Source of the DNA: Eubacterium ruminantium
Lineage (GTDB): Bacteria; Bacillota; Clostridia; Lachnospirales; Lachnospiraceae
Assembly (NCBI GenBank): GCA_900108205.1
Contig: FNUU01000009.1
Location: 1 to 64,000, forward strand
Direction: 5' to 3'
Length of the DNA stretch: 64,000 nucleotides
Shown: positions 7,592-17,400 of the stretch, in pieces
How the letters are laid out: each line of letters opens with the position of its first letter
How positions within the stretch are numbered: position 1 is the first letter of the stretch
The notes under the pieces: generated by a model
The model's input: only the letters and a program-made list of their open reading frames with translations
The model's database searches: none
What the model was told of the DNA's origin: nothing
Translations under genes and position numbers: made by a program

Positions 7592-8672
7592 AAAAGGCAA
7601 AAAAAACTTAAGCAAAATAAAGGTTACGCTTATTACCTGCTCTGTTATCGTTTCGGCGTCGCTGGTTGGCCTGATGATATATAAGGTGGTTGATAAGAAG
7701 AATAAATTCAAGGAAGATCACCCGGGTGAAACAGGTTTTCTGAAAAATGAAATTGGGCATATTTCAACCGAACAGTATAATATAGGCTATGCTGAATATG
7801 AGCTTACCACGGAATCAGATTCTGACGACAAAACAGCAGCTGATGAAAAAGCATCTGACGACACAGGTAAAATTACAGAAGAAAAAACAGAAGATCATAA
7901 TAATGATGCTGAGATCAAGATTGATAAAAATAAAGAAATTATCCCAAGAACAAAGAAGTGCATCACAGCATATAATGGTAATAATGACGAGATAAAATGG
8001 ATTGAAAACTATGATTCAAATGGCGTAAGAACTGATATCAAAGATGATGAGGGAGCAATCCTTACAAAATATGAATATGACAGTAATGGCAACTGCATCC
8101 GGGAAAGTTATTATTCAGATGGTAAAGATCAGGGTTATACAGAATATGTATATGATTCAAGGGGGAATTGTACGTGGTCTTTTGCTACAAGAAATGGCGC
8201 AAATGGTGTGGAAAAATCATATGAATATGATGATGCCGGAAATATGATACGATCAACTACAACGATGAACGGAGATACTACCATACAGGAAAATGAATAT
8301 GATAAAAATGGAAATCTGATCCGATGGACCGGAATCGGTGCATCAGGGGATAAAGAGTACATTATATGGGAGTATGATTCCAAGGGCTTCAAAACCGGAG
8401 GAACACTTTATGATGATGAGGGAATGGATAGTATTTATCAGATAGAAACCGACAGCCGCGGAAATATCACAAGACAGGCACGCGTCATGGATGGTGAAGT
8501 CCTGAACAGTGAAGGCTGTGAGTATGATGAGTTCGGCAATGCTACAAGGAAATACAAGAATGATAATCTGATAGAAGAAAATCAATATGACGAGCGTGGT
8601 AACAGATTGAAGCATATAGAGTATGATGATGGTAATGTGAAACAGTATTGGATATATGAATATTGGGATTAA
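7584..8672 (+). CDS. Membrane-anchored YD/RHS-like repeat protein
   Basis: A 362-residue protein with a basic N-terminus and one membrane segment (about residues 12-33, LITCSVIVSASLVGLMIYKV). An acidic D/E/K-rich linker follows (about 60-125). The rest (about 130-362) is built of repeats of about 20-22 residues with the YD/RHS core (EYDSNGNCIRESYY, VYDSRGNCTW, EYDDAGNMIRS, EYDKNGNLIRW, EYDEFGNATRK). Such repeats form an extended beta-shell outside the cell. The C-terminal core found in true Rhs toxins is missing, so this is more likely a surface or envelope protein. It has no strong ribosome site and may be translated by coupling to the 46-residue ORF. Confidence 0.75.
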   Translation: MNKKGKKNLSKIKVTLITCSVIVSASLVGLMIYKVVDKKNKFKEDHPGETGFLKNEIGHISTEQYNIGYAEYELTTESDSDDKTAADEKASDDTGKITEEKTEDHNNDAEIKIDKNKEIIPRTKKCITAYNGNNDEIKWIENYDSNGVRTDIKDDEGAILTKYEYDSNGNCIRESYYSDGKDQGYTEYVYDSRGNCTWSFATRNGANGVEKSYEYDDAGNMIRSTTTMNGDTTIQENEYDKNGNLIRWTGIGASGDKEYIIWEYDSKGFKTGGTLYDDEGMDSIYQIETDSRGNITRQARVMDGEVLNSEGCEYDEFGNATRKYKNDNLIEENQYDERGNRLKHIEYDDGNVKQYWIYEYWD

Positions 8673-8678
8673 TAATAA

Positions 8679-8708
8679 CGGGCATGATCACGATTGTGGT
8701 CATGCCCG
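8679..8708. terminator. Hairpin between convergent genes
   Basis: CGGGCATGA (8679-8687) pairs with TCATGCCCG (8700-8708) around a 12-base loop. No T-run follows on the plus strand; the minus strand reads into TTATTATTA. It is a modest bidirectional terminator. Confidence 0.55.
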
Positions 8709-8741
8709 ATTGAACTATCAGTACGTTTTATAACAGATCCG

Positions 8742-9809
8742 TTAGGAACGCTTTTTACGATGTATGCTGACACAAAGAGTTATAATACTCATTACAATGA
8801 TTGCGATAGGAACAATCAGAAAAATATAATAAGCGATACCCTTCGTTGCTATAGGTCCTTCTGCGTTGACAAGAAATACCGCAAAAAATGATGCAACGGA
8901 CAGTATCAGGCTTTGTATCAGAAGTCCTATTGCCGAGCCGATATAATGACTGAATATGGCAAGTATAACAAGTATTGCTATTATTACCGCTCCGACAAAA
9001 ACTATATAAGAATATCCGTCAGATACTGAAATTGATTCGGAGAGCTTTCCAATCCCGTAACTGCTTAGAGGAAGAAACATTCCGGTGAATTCTGCTGCGG
9101 CAAGAAGAAATAATATAAGCTTACATATTATCAGTGAGCCGCCTGTCGATGCAGTTTCTTTTGGCTTTGAACGGTAAGCGTCATACTCCTGATCTGTATA
9201 TTCCTGATCATATGAATCTGAAGAGGTACTGTTGTAACTTAAACCGCTGCCAGAATAATTTGAATCGGCATTGTAGCTGGAACCGGTGTTATTGTAGCTT
9301 GAATCACTGTTGATATAACTTAAACCGCTGGTATTATAGCATGTACCGGCGTTGTTATGGTTTACACCGGTATTGTAATAATTTGCACCGGCATAAACTG
9401 GATACGGTTGTTGCTCATATTTCTGCTGAGATTGAGTGTTATTCTGGTAATAATATTGTTGAGAATAATAATGTGATGGAGTGATCGTTTGCTGCATTTT
9501 GCTGTTAATAGCAGGCTGCGGCTGTATGGTTTTCTGCGGTAGAATAGTTTGCTGTGACTGAGGTTGTATGAATGTTTGTGGCTGTATGGCTTGCTTCGAT
9601 TGTATGAGTGTATGTGATTGTTTGATCGGCTGTGGTTTGACATAGACTTCGGTACTGCCGCACTCCGGACAGAATTTCCCCTTATTGCGGATATGGCCGC
9701 ATTTACCACATTTTATTTCTTTTTCAACATTTTCTTTTAGTTCCCGGCTGCCACATTCCGGACAAAATTCTCCGGCAGGACGTTCAGTGCCGCATTTAGC
9801 ACATTTCAT
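8742..9809 (-). CDS. Double zinc-ribbon membrane protein with low-complexity linker
   Basis: A 355-residue protein. Two zinc ribbons start it: CAKCGTERPAGEFCPECGS and CGKCGHIRNKGKFCPECGS. A Q/P/T-rich stretch (about 65-115) and an N/S/Y/G-rich stretch with NNTGSSYN-type repeats (about 115-215) follow. Four membrane helices close the protein (about 225-350), ending HRKKRS. Zinc-ribbon membrane proteins of this type are common in Firmicutes and mostly uncharacterised. The start is backed by AGGAGGATTC. The gene is monocistronic and convergent with the YD-repeat gene. Confidence 0.78.
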   Translation of the reverse strand: MKCAKCGTERPAGEFCPECGSRELKENVEKEIKCGKCGHIRNKGKFCPECGSTEVYVKPQPIKQSHTLIQSKQAIQPQTFIQPQSQQTILPQKTIQPQPAINSKMQQTITPSHYYSQQYYYQNNTQSQQKYEQQPYPVYAGANYYNTGVNHNNAGTCYNTSGLSYINSDSSYNNTGSSYNADSNYSGSGLSYNSTSSDSYDQEYTDQEYDAYRSKPKETASTGGSLIICKLILFLLAAAEFTGMFLPLSSYGIGKLSESISVSDGYSYIVFVGAVIIAILVILAIFSHYIGSAIGLLIQSLILSVASFFAVFLVNAEGPIATKGIAYYIFLIVPIAIIVMSIITLCVSIHRKKRS

Positions 9810-10030
9810 GGAAGAATCCTCCTGTTTTGATTAATGTTAATTCATATCATGAAAAAACAAATACTCACTTCTCCATTTACCTGTTTTCCTTTTGATAAGA
9901 TTATAACATTATCTTTAAGATTATTAAATAAGGATGTTCATGTCTGTTTGACATAGATTTTTATCGAAATCACAAACAATCAGTGGTATATTATTTTTAG
10001 ATTCCGCAGAATATAATATACAAAATGTGC

Positions 10031-10078
10031 TATAATCTGCGGAAACACCATAAAAATAGTATGTTTCCGCAGATTATA
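10031..10078. promoter_or_regulatory. Perfect 17-bp palindrome with divergent TATAAT boxes
   Basis: TATAATCTGCGGAAACA (10031-10047) is repeated exactly in inverse at 10062-10078 with a 14-base spacer. Each outer end is a TATAAT box, one on each strand. A partial third copy of the TTCCGCAGA core lies at 10002-10010. It begins 67 bases before the shikimate-kinase-like gene. It could be a dimeric operator over a promoter or a stable hairpin in the leader; no T-run follows, so it is not a terminator. The rest of the 288-base gap upstream holds nothing I can name. Confidence 0.5.
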
Positions 10079-10097
10079 ACGAGGTTTTGGCAAAAAT

Positions 10098-10613
10098 ATG
10101 ATTGGAAATACAGAGATGATTAAAGAAAATATAGTTTTGATAGGTATGCCGGCTTCGGGCAAGAGTACAGTTGGCGTTATTCTTGCAAAGGTATTGGGCA
10201 TGAATTTTATAGACAGTGATATTGTTATTCAGCAGCGTGAAGGCGCCAGGTTAAGTGAGCTTATTGAAAAATATGGAGTTGACGGCTTTTTGGCGCGGGA
10301 AGAGGCGGCAATAATTGGGATTGATGTGTCCAATACTGTTATAGCCACCGGTGGAAGCGCGGTTTACAGTGATAAAGCCATGAAGCACCTTGGAAGCGGT
10401 GCTAAAGTAGTATATCTGAAGGTCGGGCTGGATGAATTAAAGAAGCGTTTATCGGATATCAGTGGCCGCGGAGTTGTGCTAAAGGCAGGGGAAACCTTAG
10501 AAACAATCTATGAGATTCGAACAAAGTTGTATGAAAAGTATGCAGATATTATAGTATCAGAAGAGGGAGATTCAATAGAAAGCACAGTTCGAATGATCTC
10601 AGATGCCTTATAG
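10098..10613 (+). CDS. Shikimate-kinase-like P-loop kinase
   Basis: A 171-residue P-loop kinase of the AroK fold. Visible features are the Walker A GMPASGKST (residues 16-24), the FIDSDIVIQQREG segment that in AroK holds the shikimate-binding Asp and Arg, and LAREEAA for the second Arg. AroK would be expected to show GGG and an RP-containing lid; here they read ATGGSAV and SGRGVVL. The protein may therefore act on another small alcohol, although many Clostridia carry this variant under the AroK name. The ATG at 10098 has GAGG 13 bases upstream; ATG 10116 is an alternative. No other aromatic-pathway gene is nearby. Expression is probably set by the palindrome upstream. Confidence 0.65.
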   Translation: MIGNTEMIKENIVLIGMPASGKSTVGVILAKVLGMNFIDSDIVIQQREGARLSELIEKYGVDGFLAREEAAIIGIDVSNTVIATGGSAVYSDKAMKHLGSGAKVVYLKVGLDELKKRLSDISGRGVVLKAGETLETIYEIRTKLYEKYADIIVSEEGDSIESTVRMISDAL

Positions 10614-10751
10614 ATTATTGTGAAATGGATTGTTCTGGAATTTTGGACGTTTGCCTGTCGGTAAAAATAGGCGAGTTATTTGTATGGGTTTTAGAAAGTA
10701 TTATGCCGAAATATTTAAAAGATTATAAATATTTAAGCATCAGGACGAAAT

Positions 10752-11585
10752 ATGAGCATATTAGATCAGATAAAATATAAATTCATAATGGAAAATGCAT
10801 GGGAGGACTGGAAAGACTATCGTACTCAGCTGACGGATATGATACTGGAGATTAATCCGTCGAGTGTTATGATAGTAGGTGCAGGAAGATGTAATGATAT
10901 AGATCTTTCCGGATTGCTGCAAAAGGTTCAGAAGGTAATCCTTCTCGACATTGATCAGAAGGCTATGGATTCTGCTGTTGATGGTAAAGCTATATGCAGG
11001 GCAATCTCATTAACCGGTATTTCCGAGGAGGACACAGAGTTTTTCTGCGAAGATATGCTCTCCTTTGTAAGGGCTGAAGGAAGAAATCTGACATTGGATA
11101 ATTTCAGGGCAAAACTGATGTCCTCTATGGACAGGCTTTCGGAAAGGCTTTTTAAAGACGAGAGAAGTCTGTTTGAAAGCCTTCAGGGAAATACTGTGGA
11201 AGTTATTGTCTGCTCAGGGGTTCACAGTCAGCTTTTCTCTATGCTGCATTTTTTTATCAGATCACTTATAGGCAGCCTGGGAGATATATTTACGGATACC
11301 GAAGAGCTGGAGCAGGAGATTTTCCGGCGGATACAGGCAATGGACGATCATATCATTCCAATAATAAACAGTGCTTTATACAGTACTGCATCAAAGGCTG
11401 TATTATTTGGAAATGAATATATGCCTGAAAGACCGGTTGAGGGGGCGCATCAGTGTATTGTAAATGTCAGAGAAAATACTCGACCGGTGGAGAAGCATCT
11501 GGAATGGAATTTCAATCCAGCGGCAGGGATTACTTACGATATGCTTATCCAGATATGCAGGAAACAACCCGAGTCATTATCATAG
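10752..11585 (+). CDS. Uncharacterised Rossmann-fold protein, possibly SAM-dependent
   Basis: A 277-residue protein. Residues about 33-60 (SSVMIVGAGRCNDIDLSGLL, then KVILLDIDQKAM) look like motif I and the acidic motif II of a SAM-dependent methyltransferase: a glycine loop after a beta strand, then a strand ending in an acid. The remaining two thirds are helical and match nothing I recognise (EVIVCSGVHSQLFSMLHFFI). No methyl-acceptor motif is obvious. It is separated from the phosphatase gene downstream by 170 bases with no clear feature. Confidence 0.5.
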   Translation: MSILDQIKYKFIMENAWEDWKDYRTQLTDMILEINPSSVMIVGAGRCNDIDLSGLLQKVQKVILLDIDQKAMDSAVDGKAICRAISLTGISEEDTEFFCEDMLSFVRAEGRNLTLDNFRAKLMSSMDRLSERLFKDERSLFESLQGNTVEVIVCSGVHSQLFSMLHFFIRSLIGSLGDIFTDTEELEQEIFRRIQAMDDHIIPIINSALYSTASKAVLFGNEYMPERPVEGAHQCIVNVRENTRPVEKHLEWNFNPAAGITYDMLIQICRKQPESLS

Positions 11586-11754
11586 ATTGATTGATGAAAA
11601 ATGAGAGAGTTGAATGATCAGTATGTTGTATACAGATTGTATGATGTGATACGTACAGGCTTGTTTTGTCGTGTGAAAATGATTATAATCAGATATATGA
11701 AATCAGATCCTGGCTGGGGAAGCTTTAGTTAATTACAGAGGGCTGAGGGGAAGT

Positions 11755-13527
11755 ATGGAAAAAAAGGGAAAAGGTATAAATAAACTGACTGTTCAGGTTT
11801 CTATATTCTTCTTTATTGGCATGCTTATTACGGATATTTTGTCTTTTTTTGTAATAAGAGCCATTTCAGAAAAAAACGTCATGAAGGAGAAAAAAAATAT
11901 CACTCAGGGCGTTTCTATTGATGTGGAAAAATCTCTTAAAGAATATATATCCTATGAGTGGGTACTTAACTATCTTCTGGAACATGAAGACGACGATAAT
12001 CTAAATCTGGAATATGACAGCACCACTCGCACCATGGTGAAAACTTCAGAGCTTTTACGGGCGCATCCGGGATTGGATCTTAAGACTGTCACAGCAGGAC
12101 AGTTGTCTGCATTTCCTGAAAATGAAAAAAAACTGTACGCAGAGATAGTATTTAATGACTGGATTAACAGGATAAATGATCTGAAAGTCGCCTTTGATGT
12201 TGAATTTTTATATATAGTTGCATCGGATGATGATTATCTGGTTGATAACTTCCTGCTAAGCGGAGCAGACGAGACCATGATCCGTGGTTCTGAATTTGGT
12301 AATGCGTATACATTTGGTACGAAGGTCAAGAAGACAAAAGAACAGACAGAAGCTTTTAAAAAACTTGCTCTTAAAGGAGACATATTTGTATATTCAGATG
12401 GCTATGTAGATAGCTATAAATATCTGTTTAAGCTGGGAGATACAAATATTATCGTAGGCATGACCTTCGAGATCGCAGGTATCAGAAAGACCATTATCAT
12501 ACAGACAATTCAGTTCATTATTGCATTTTTTCTGCTTCAGATCGTTTTGTTTGTGATCTACAGAATGCAGATTTTCAGAAGCGCTGTAAAGCCTCTTAAG
12601 GACGTGGAATCATATGTTCGTGAATATGCCAACACAAAGGATGGCAAGCTGGCCAGAGTCAAGCTTGGTAAGATTAATCAGAAAAATGAATTAGGTTCTC
12701 TTGCGGACGGTATCATAAGTATGACCAGAGAGATTGACGAACATCTTTCAATGATCAAAAAGGTGACAGCAGATAAAGAACGTTTCAGTGCGGAACTGGA
12801 TCTTGCAAGAAAAATACAGATAGATATGATGCCGAATAAATTTCCGCCATTTCCTGACAAGAAGGAATTTGACATTTATGCATCTATGGATCCTGCCAAG
12901 GAGGTTGGCGGCGACTTTTATGATTTCTTCATGGTTGACGAGGATCATCTCACTCTTGTTATAGCAGATGTATCCGGAAAGGGTATACCTGCAGCACTCT
13001 TCATGGCAAATGCAAAAACTCTGATAAAGATACATTCGCTTCAGGGCGGAACACCTTCAGAAATACTCCGTGATGTAAGTGAAGCACTTCTTGAAGGAAA
13101 TGAAGAAGGAATGTTTGTTACAGTCTGGATGGCTGTGGTAGATATAAATACAGGTAAGGGTGTTGCTGTCAACGCGGGTCATGAACATCCGGTCATCAGA
13201 CATAAGGATGGTTCATATGAACTGGTTAAATATCGCCATTACATGGCTCTTGCGATGCTTAGCGGCCTGAAATATAAGAAACATGAATTTCAGCTGGAAC
13301 CGGGAGACAGAGTATTTGTTTATACTGATGGTCTTCCTGAAACCAGAAATGCTTCGCATGAATTTTTCGGAACGGATAGAATGCTTGAAGCGCTCAACAG
13401 AAACCATGATGAGAAAGCAGATAAACTTCTGAACAATATCAGAAGAGAAGTAGATGTTTTTGCAAACGGGGAAGAACAGTTTGATGATATAACCATGCTG
13501 GTCTTTGATTATTATGGTCGTGTATAG
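11755..13527 (+). CDS. Membrane sensor with HAMP and SpoIIE/RsbU-type PP2C phosphatase
   Basis: A 590-residue protein: TM1 (about 13-36), an extracellular sensor region (37-245), TM2 (about 247-270), a HAMP linker (about 270-335) and a PP2C_SpoIIE domain (about 350-590). All metal-binding motifs are present (EVGGDFYDFF, IADVSGKG, VYTDGLPE, FDDITMLVF), so it should be active. The family dephosphorylates Ser/Thr-phosphorylated anti-anti-sigma factors in partner-switching pathways, but no STAS or anti-sigma gene is in this window. GAGGGGAAGT precedes ATG. It leads a co-directional block that continues with a FecR protein 39 bases later. Confidence 0.88.
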   Translation: MEKKGKGINKLTVQVSIFFFIGMLITDILSFFVIRAISEKNVMKEKKNITQGVSIDVEKSLKEYISYEWVLNYLLEHEDDDNLNLEYDSTTRTMVKTSELLRAHPGLDLKTVTAGQLSAFPENEKKLYAEIVFNDWINRINDLKVAFDVEFLYIVASDDDYLVDNFLLSGADETMIRGSEFGNAYTFGTKVKKTKEQTEAFKKLALKGDIFVYSDGYVDSYKYLFKLGDTNIIVGMTFEIAGIRKTIIIQTIQFIIAFFLLQIVLFVIYRMQIFRSAVKPLKDVESYVREYANTKDGKLARVKLGKINQKNELGSLADGIISMTREIDEHLSMIKKVTADKERFSAELDLARKIQIDMMPNKFPPFPDKKEFDIYASMDPAKEVGGDFYDFFMVDEDHLTLVIADVSGKGIPAALFMANAKTLIKIHSLQGGTPSEILRDVSEALLEGNEEGMFVTVWMAVVDINTGKGVAVNAGHEHPVIRHKDGSYELVKYRHYMALAMLSGLKYKKHEFQLEPGDRVFVYTDGLPETRNASHEFFGTDRMLEALNRNHDEKADKLLNNIRREVDVFANGEEQFDDITMLVFDYYGRV

Positions 13528-13566
13528 GGACGCTTTGCGACAGTGTTATGAAAAAAGGTGGAGGAA

Positions 13567-14469
13567 ATGAAGAAAAAACTGGTAATTATTATAGCAGCTG
13601 TGGTTATTCTTGCAGCCGCTTTAGTGACTGTATTTTTGTTAAAGGGGAAGAAAAAAGAGTCTTACCGTGTACTTAAGGTTTATGAGGTGGATGGTGATGC
13701 AACTGTTGTAAGGAAAAATCTTGGAGAGATTACACCATACAATAATATGGTTCTTGAATCCGGCGATACAGTGTCTCTTCGTACCGGCAGCATGATCTTA
13801 AAAGCTGACGAGGATAAGTATATCTATCTTGAAGAGGATACAGAGCTTGTACTTAAAGCAACAGGAAACAGCAGAAAGAATCAGACTACCATCGAGCTTA
13901 AAAAAGGAGCTATAACAAATGATATCCAGGAGAAGCTCTTTAAGGATTCGGGCTATGAGGTAAATACTCCTAACTCAACCATGTCTGTACGAGGAACCAT
14001 GTTCCGTGTGTATGTATATGAAGTGGATGGAGTCAGATATACAAAGGTTTCTGTATTTGAGGGAAGCGTTGCTTCTTATCTGATCTACAAGGATGGTACA
14101 AAATCCGAAGAAGAGGTAACAATTGAGAGAGGTAAGGAAGTAATAATCTATGAGGATGAGAATATAACTGATTATCTGACAGCTCCAAAGGATATTGATT
14201 ACAGTGATCTGCCGGAAGAGGTCATAAAACTTCTGGATAATGCTCTTGACGAGGGCAAGGATCTCCTTATTACCAAGGAGGAGATTGAAAAATACCTCAG
14301 TAAAATTGTTACTGTAACATTTATGTACAATGGAAAGGTATTCGGTACTCAGACCATAGATAAGGGCACAAAGGCTGCTGTACCGGCCCTTGCGCCGGCG
14401 TCAAGCGGCAGCTGGGATTTTGATTTTGACAAACCGATAAATAAAGATACGGTTATAGAATGGAAATAA
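13567..14469 (+). CDS. Membrane-anchored FecR-domain protein
   Basis: A 300-residue protein with an N-terminal anchor (about residues 3-25, IIIAAVVILAAALVTVFLL). The FecR domain follows (about 35-190): VLESGDTVSLRTGSMILKAD, then YEVNTPNSTMSVRGTMFRVY, the hallmark VNTPN-x-x-x-V-RGT segment. The C-terminal 50 residues resemble a small InlB-like beta repeat (VTVTFMYNGKVFGTQTIDKG). ATG 13567 directly follows GGTGGAGGAA; the GTG at 13558 is part of that ribosome site. FecR proteins outside iron signalling often sit beside CHASE2 cyclases and secreted proteins, as here. It may be an envelope stress or surface sensor. Confidence 0.82.
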   Translation: MKKKLVIIIAAVVILAAALVTVFLLKGKKKESYRVLKVYEVDGDATVVRKNLGEITPYNNMVLESGDTVSLRTGSMILKADEDKYIYLEEDTELVLKATGNSRKNQTTIELKKGAITNDIQEKLFKDSGYEVNTPNSTMSVRGTMFRVYVYEVDGVRYTKVSVFEGSVASYLIYKDGTKSEEEVTIERGKEVIIYEDENITDYLTAPKDIDYSDLPEEVIKLLDNALDEGKDLLITKEEIEKYLSKIVTVTFMYNGKVFGTQTIDKGTKAAVPALAPASSGSWDFDFDKPINKDTVIEWK

Positions 14470-14482
14470 GGAGGATAAGGCT

Positions 14483-17400
14483 GTGAAGTATAAAAAAATA
14501 TCATGTATTGCAACGATAGGCGCACTTGTTCTCTCTACTCTCAGCGTTCCGTCTGTCAATAGGGCATATGCCGTTGAAACAAATACAGCTTTTGAAATGA
14601 CCGGCGTTGATAAAGAAGGCGAAGGAGACACGGAAGAAGATACAGAAGGAATCATTGAGGTTACATTTGATGCTCTTGGAGATATATATGTAGGTACGGA
14701 GTATGATTTTACGAATAAGGTCCATTTTCCGGATTCTTTTGAGGGAGGATGGGAATTTGTATATGAGGATTTAGATTCGGGTGAATCACTGGATGATAAA
14801 CCGAGTACATTTTCGACAGGTTCATATTCTGTTACGGTAGTACCGCTTGACCCTGAGATATTTACATTTACAGGAACAACGTCCAGACAGTTTGAAGTGA
14901 AATTTTTAACGGTTTCATCTGATGAGATCCCGACTTTATCGGGCGTAGAAAATGGTATATATGCCAAGGACAGTGTGTCTATCGATGCACCGGACGGATA
15001 TATGATCTGCTTGTCTTTGGGAGATATGGAGTATGGTGATTCCAATGAGGTGACGAAGGACAAATTGTTCTTTGAAAATTCAGATGGTGATACTTTCTTT
15101 AACGATGACATTGTGTATTCACTGGCCAGAAAATCTGATGGGGCTGAAACAGATCAGATGCCGCTTTCAGATGCAATCCCAGAACTTGCCAATCTGGTAT
15201 TTGACGAGAATCCTCCTGTTTTTGTCGGAAAGCCTTTGGTGGACGGAGAGGAACTCGAAATATCCGAAGGGGATGAGGTTGTTGCAGAGAAAGTTGAATT
15301 TACTGTCAAGGATGCATATTTACATGAAATTTCAACTCCGGAAAAAACCTACACTGTTTCGGGCGGAGATATTCATGAAGCCGAGGGAGAAGGCGAGGAT
15401 ATTGCTACAGTAACCTTTGAAGCTGAAGAAGGAAATCCAAAGACCTGTACTATTATTGCATATGATAAGTCCGGAAATATTACATCCATAGAGTTTTCTC
15501 TGATTCATCCAAGAGATAACAGGAAGGAGATTTCCATCACTGTGGATGATCTTGAACCGGTTTATGTGGGAACAAAATATGACTTTACCGATAAGGTTCA
15601 TATTTCGGATGATGAATATGATGGCAAGTGGACCATATTATATTATCAGGATATTATTCCTGTGAATAAACCGGCTACAGATACTTTTGGTCAATACAGT
15701 ATGAAGGTTAAGGCTGAGGAGACAGATGAGTATTTTGGATATGAAACAGATAATATAGAGTTTTCTATCATTTTCCTTCCGTTTCCGGAGGAAAGTCCAA
15801 AGCTTACAGGACTTAAAAATGGTATTTATGCTTCAGACAAGGTGACAATTACTGCTCCTGATGGATATTTGATCAAACGCAGTGAAGAAGGCTCTTCATA
15901 TGCAGGCAGCATTACAATATCAAAGTCAGAACTTTATTTTGATGAAGAAGAGACAATGCTGAATGATGATCTCAGCGTCTCTCTCAGAAGAAAGAGTGAT
16001 AATGCCCAGACTGATACGGACAGTATCGGAAACATTGTTCCGGAGCTGTCAGATATAATATTTGATACTGATAAGCCGGGACTGTCAGGAACACCGCTGG
16101 TAGATGGTAAAGCAAAGTCGATCAAATCCGGCGAGGAAGTTGTAGCTAAAACAGTTAAGATAACTGTAAAGGATGATAATCTTATCAAGGTTGTGACCGG
16201 AGACGGCAGGAGTCTTACAAGAGAAAATGGCGGAGTAGTTGAAAAGGATGGAAGCTATTCTGCGACAATCAGCTTTAAAGCTGTGGAGAGTGAACCGCAG
16301 GAATGTTCATTTACAGCTTATGACGGCCTGGATAATAGATATGATCTCAGCTTCAGCCTGGTACATCCGAACGATAAAACTGAAGATACAGAAGATGAAT
16401 CAACAGAGGACTCAGAAGACGATTCAACAGAAGATTCGTCAGAGGATTCCACAGAGGACTCAACAGGAGATTCCACAGAGGATTCAACAGGAGATTCCAC
16501 AGAGGATTCAACGGAAGACTCCACAGAGGATACAACAGAAGCCACCACGGAGAATACTGAAGATCCTGAGAAGCCGGAAGATAAAAAGACAGATGCATCT
16601 GTTGATATCATTATAAAGGATCAGTATTACGGAGTTACGTACAATCCAACTATTATAACAGAGTCCGACGGAGCTGAGTACGCGACATTTCAATACAGGG
16701 ATAAAAATGATACATCATCTTCATTTACTACTACAAAGCCTTCAAGAACAGGTGATTATATCGTGAGAGTCTCTGTTCCGGCAACGGAAAAGTACAATGA
16801 GATAAGTGCGGCAACAGAATTCAGCATAAGCTATCTTCCAATGCCGTCTGATCCGTATACCGTCAGTGGTGATAAGGGAAAAGAAAATTATTATATAACT
16901 GATGTAAGGTTTGTTCCTTTGTCAGGTTATTCTATAGCATCCTCTCTTGATGGTGATTATTCGGACAGTCTTATTTACACTGATGATATCACGACAATCT
17001 GCCTTATGAGAAATTCTGATGGGGCAAAGACGGATGTTATAAGATTTTCCGGTAAATTCAAGGTGGATAAGGATGAGCCGGAGATCATAGATGCATATCT
17101 TGATCAGACCGGAAACAAGGCTGATGTCTCAAAGGATGCTTATGCAGATATGCTGGTAATAACAATATTTGATGAACATCTGAAGAGCGTAACCCTGGAT
17201 GGACAGGCTCAGAAGATCAAGGATAACAAAGTGGTCCTCAGAATTTATGCCAAGGGTGAGGGCGTTGATTTTGTGATAGAGGCTGAGGATGAAGCCGGAA
17301 ATAAATTCCACCAGAGCATCTGCCTTTACGCATCATGGATCAAGGACGGACTTATACCTCTTGGCAGCAGTGTCCTTCTCCGCAGCGGCAACAGATATAA

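Noticed and set aside
7584..8672. Rhs polymorphic toxin
   Set aside because: YD-like repeats are present, but the RHS core, the cleavage motif and a variable toxin tip are absent, and no immunity gene follows.
16318..16611. Ser/Glu/Val-rich minus-strand frame opposite the secreted protein linker
   Set aside because: It is the complement of the Glu/Asp/Ser/Thr repeat linker; its regular composition comes from that repeat.
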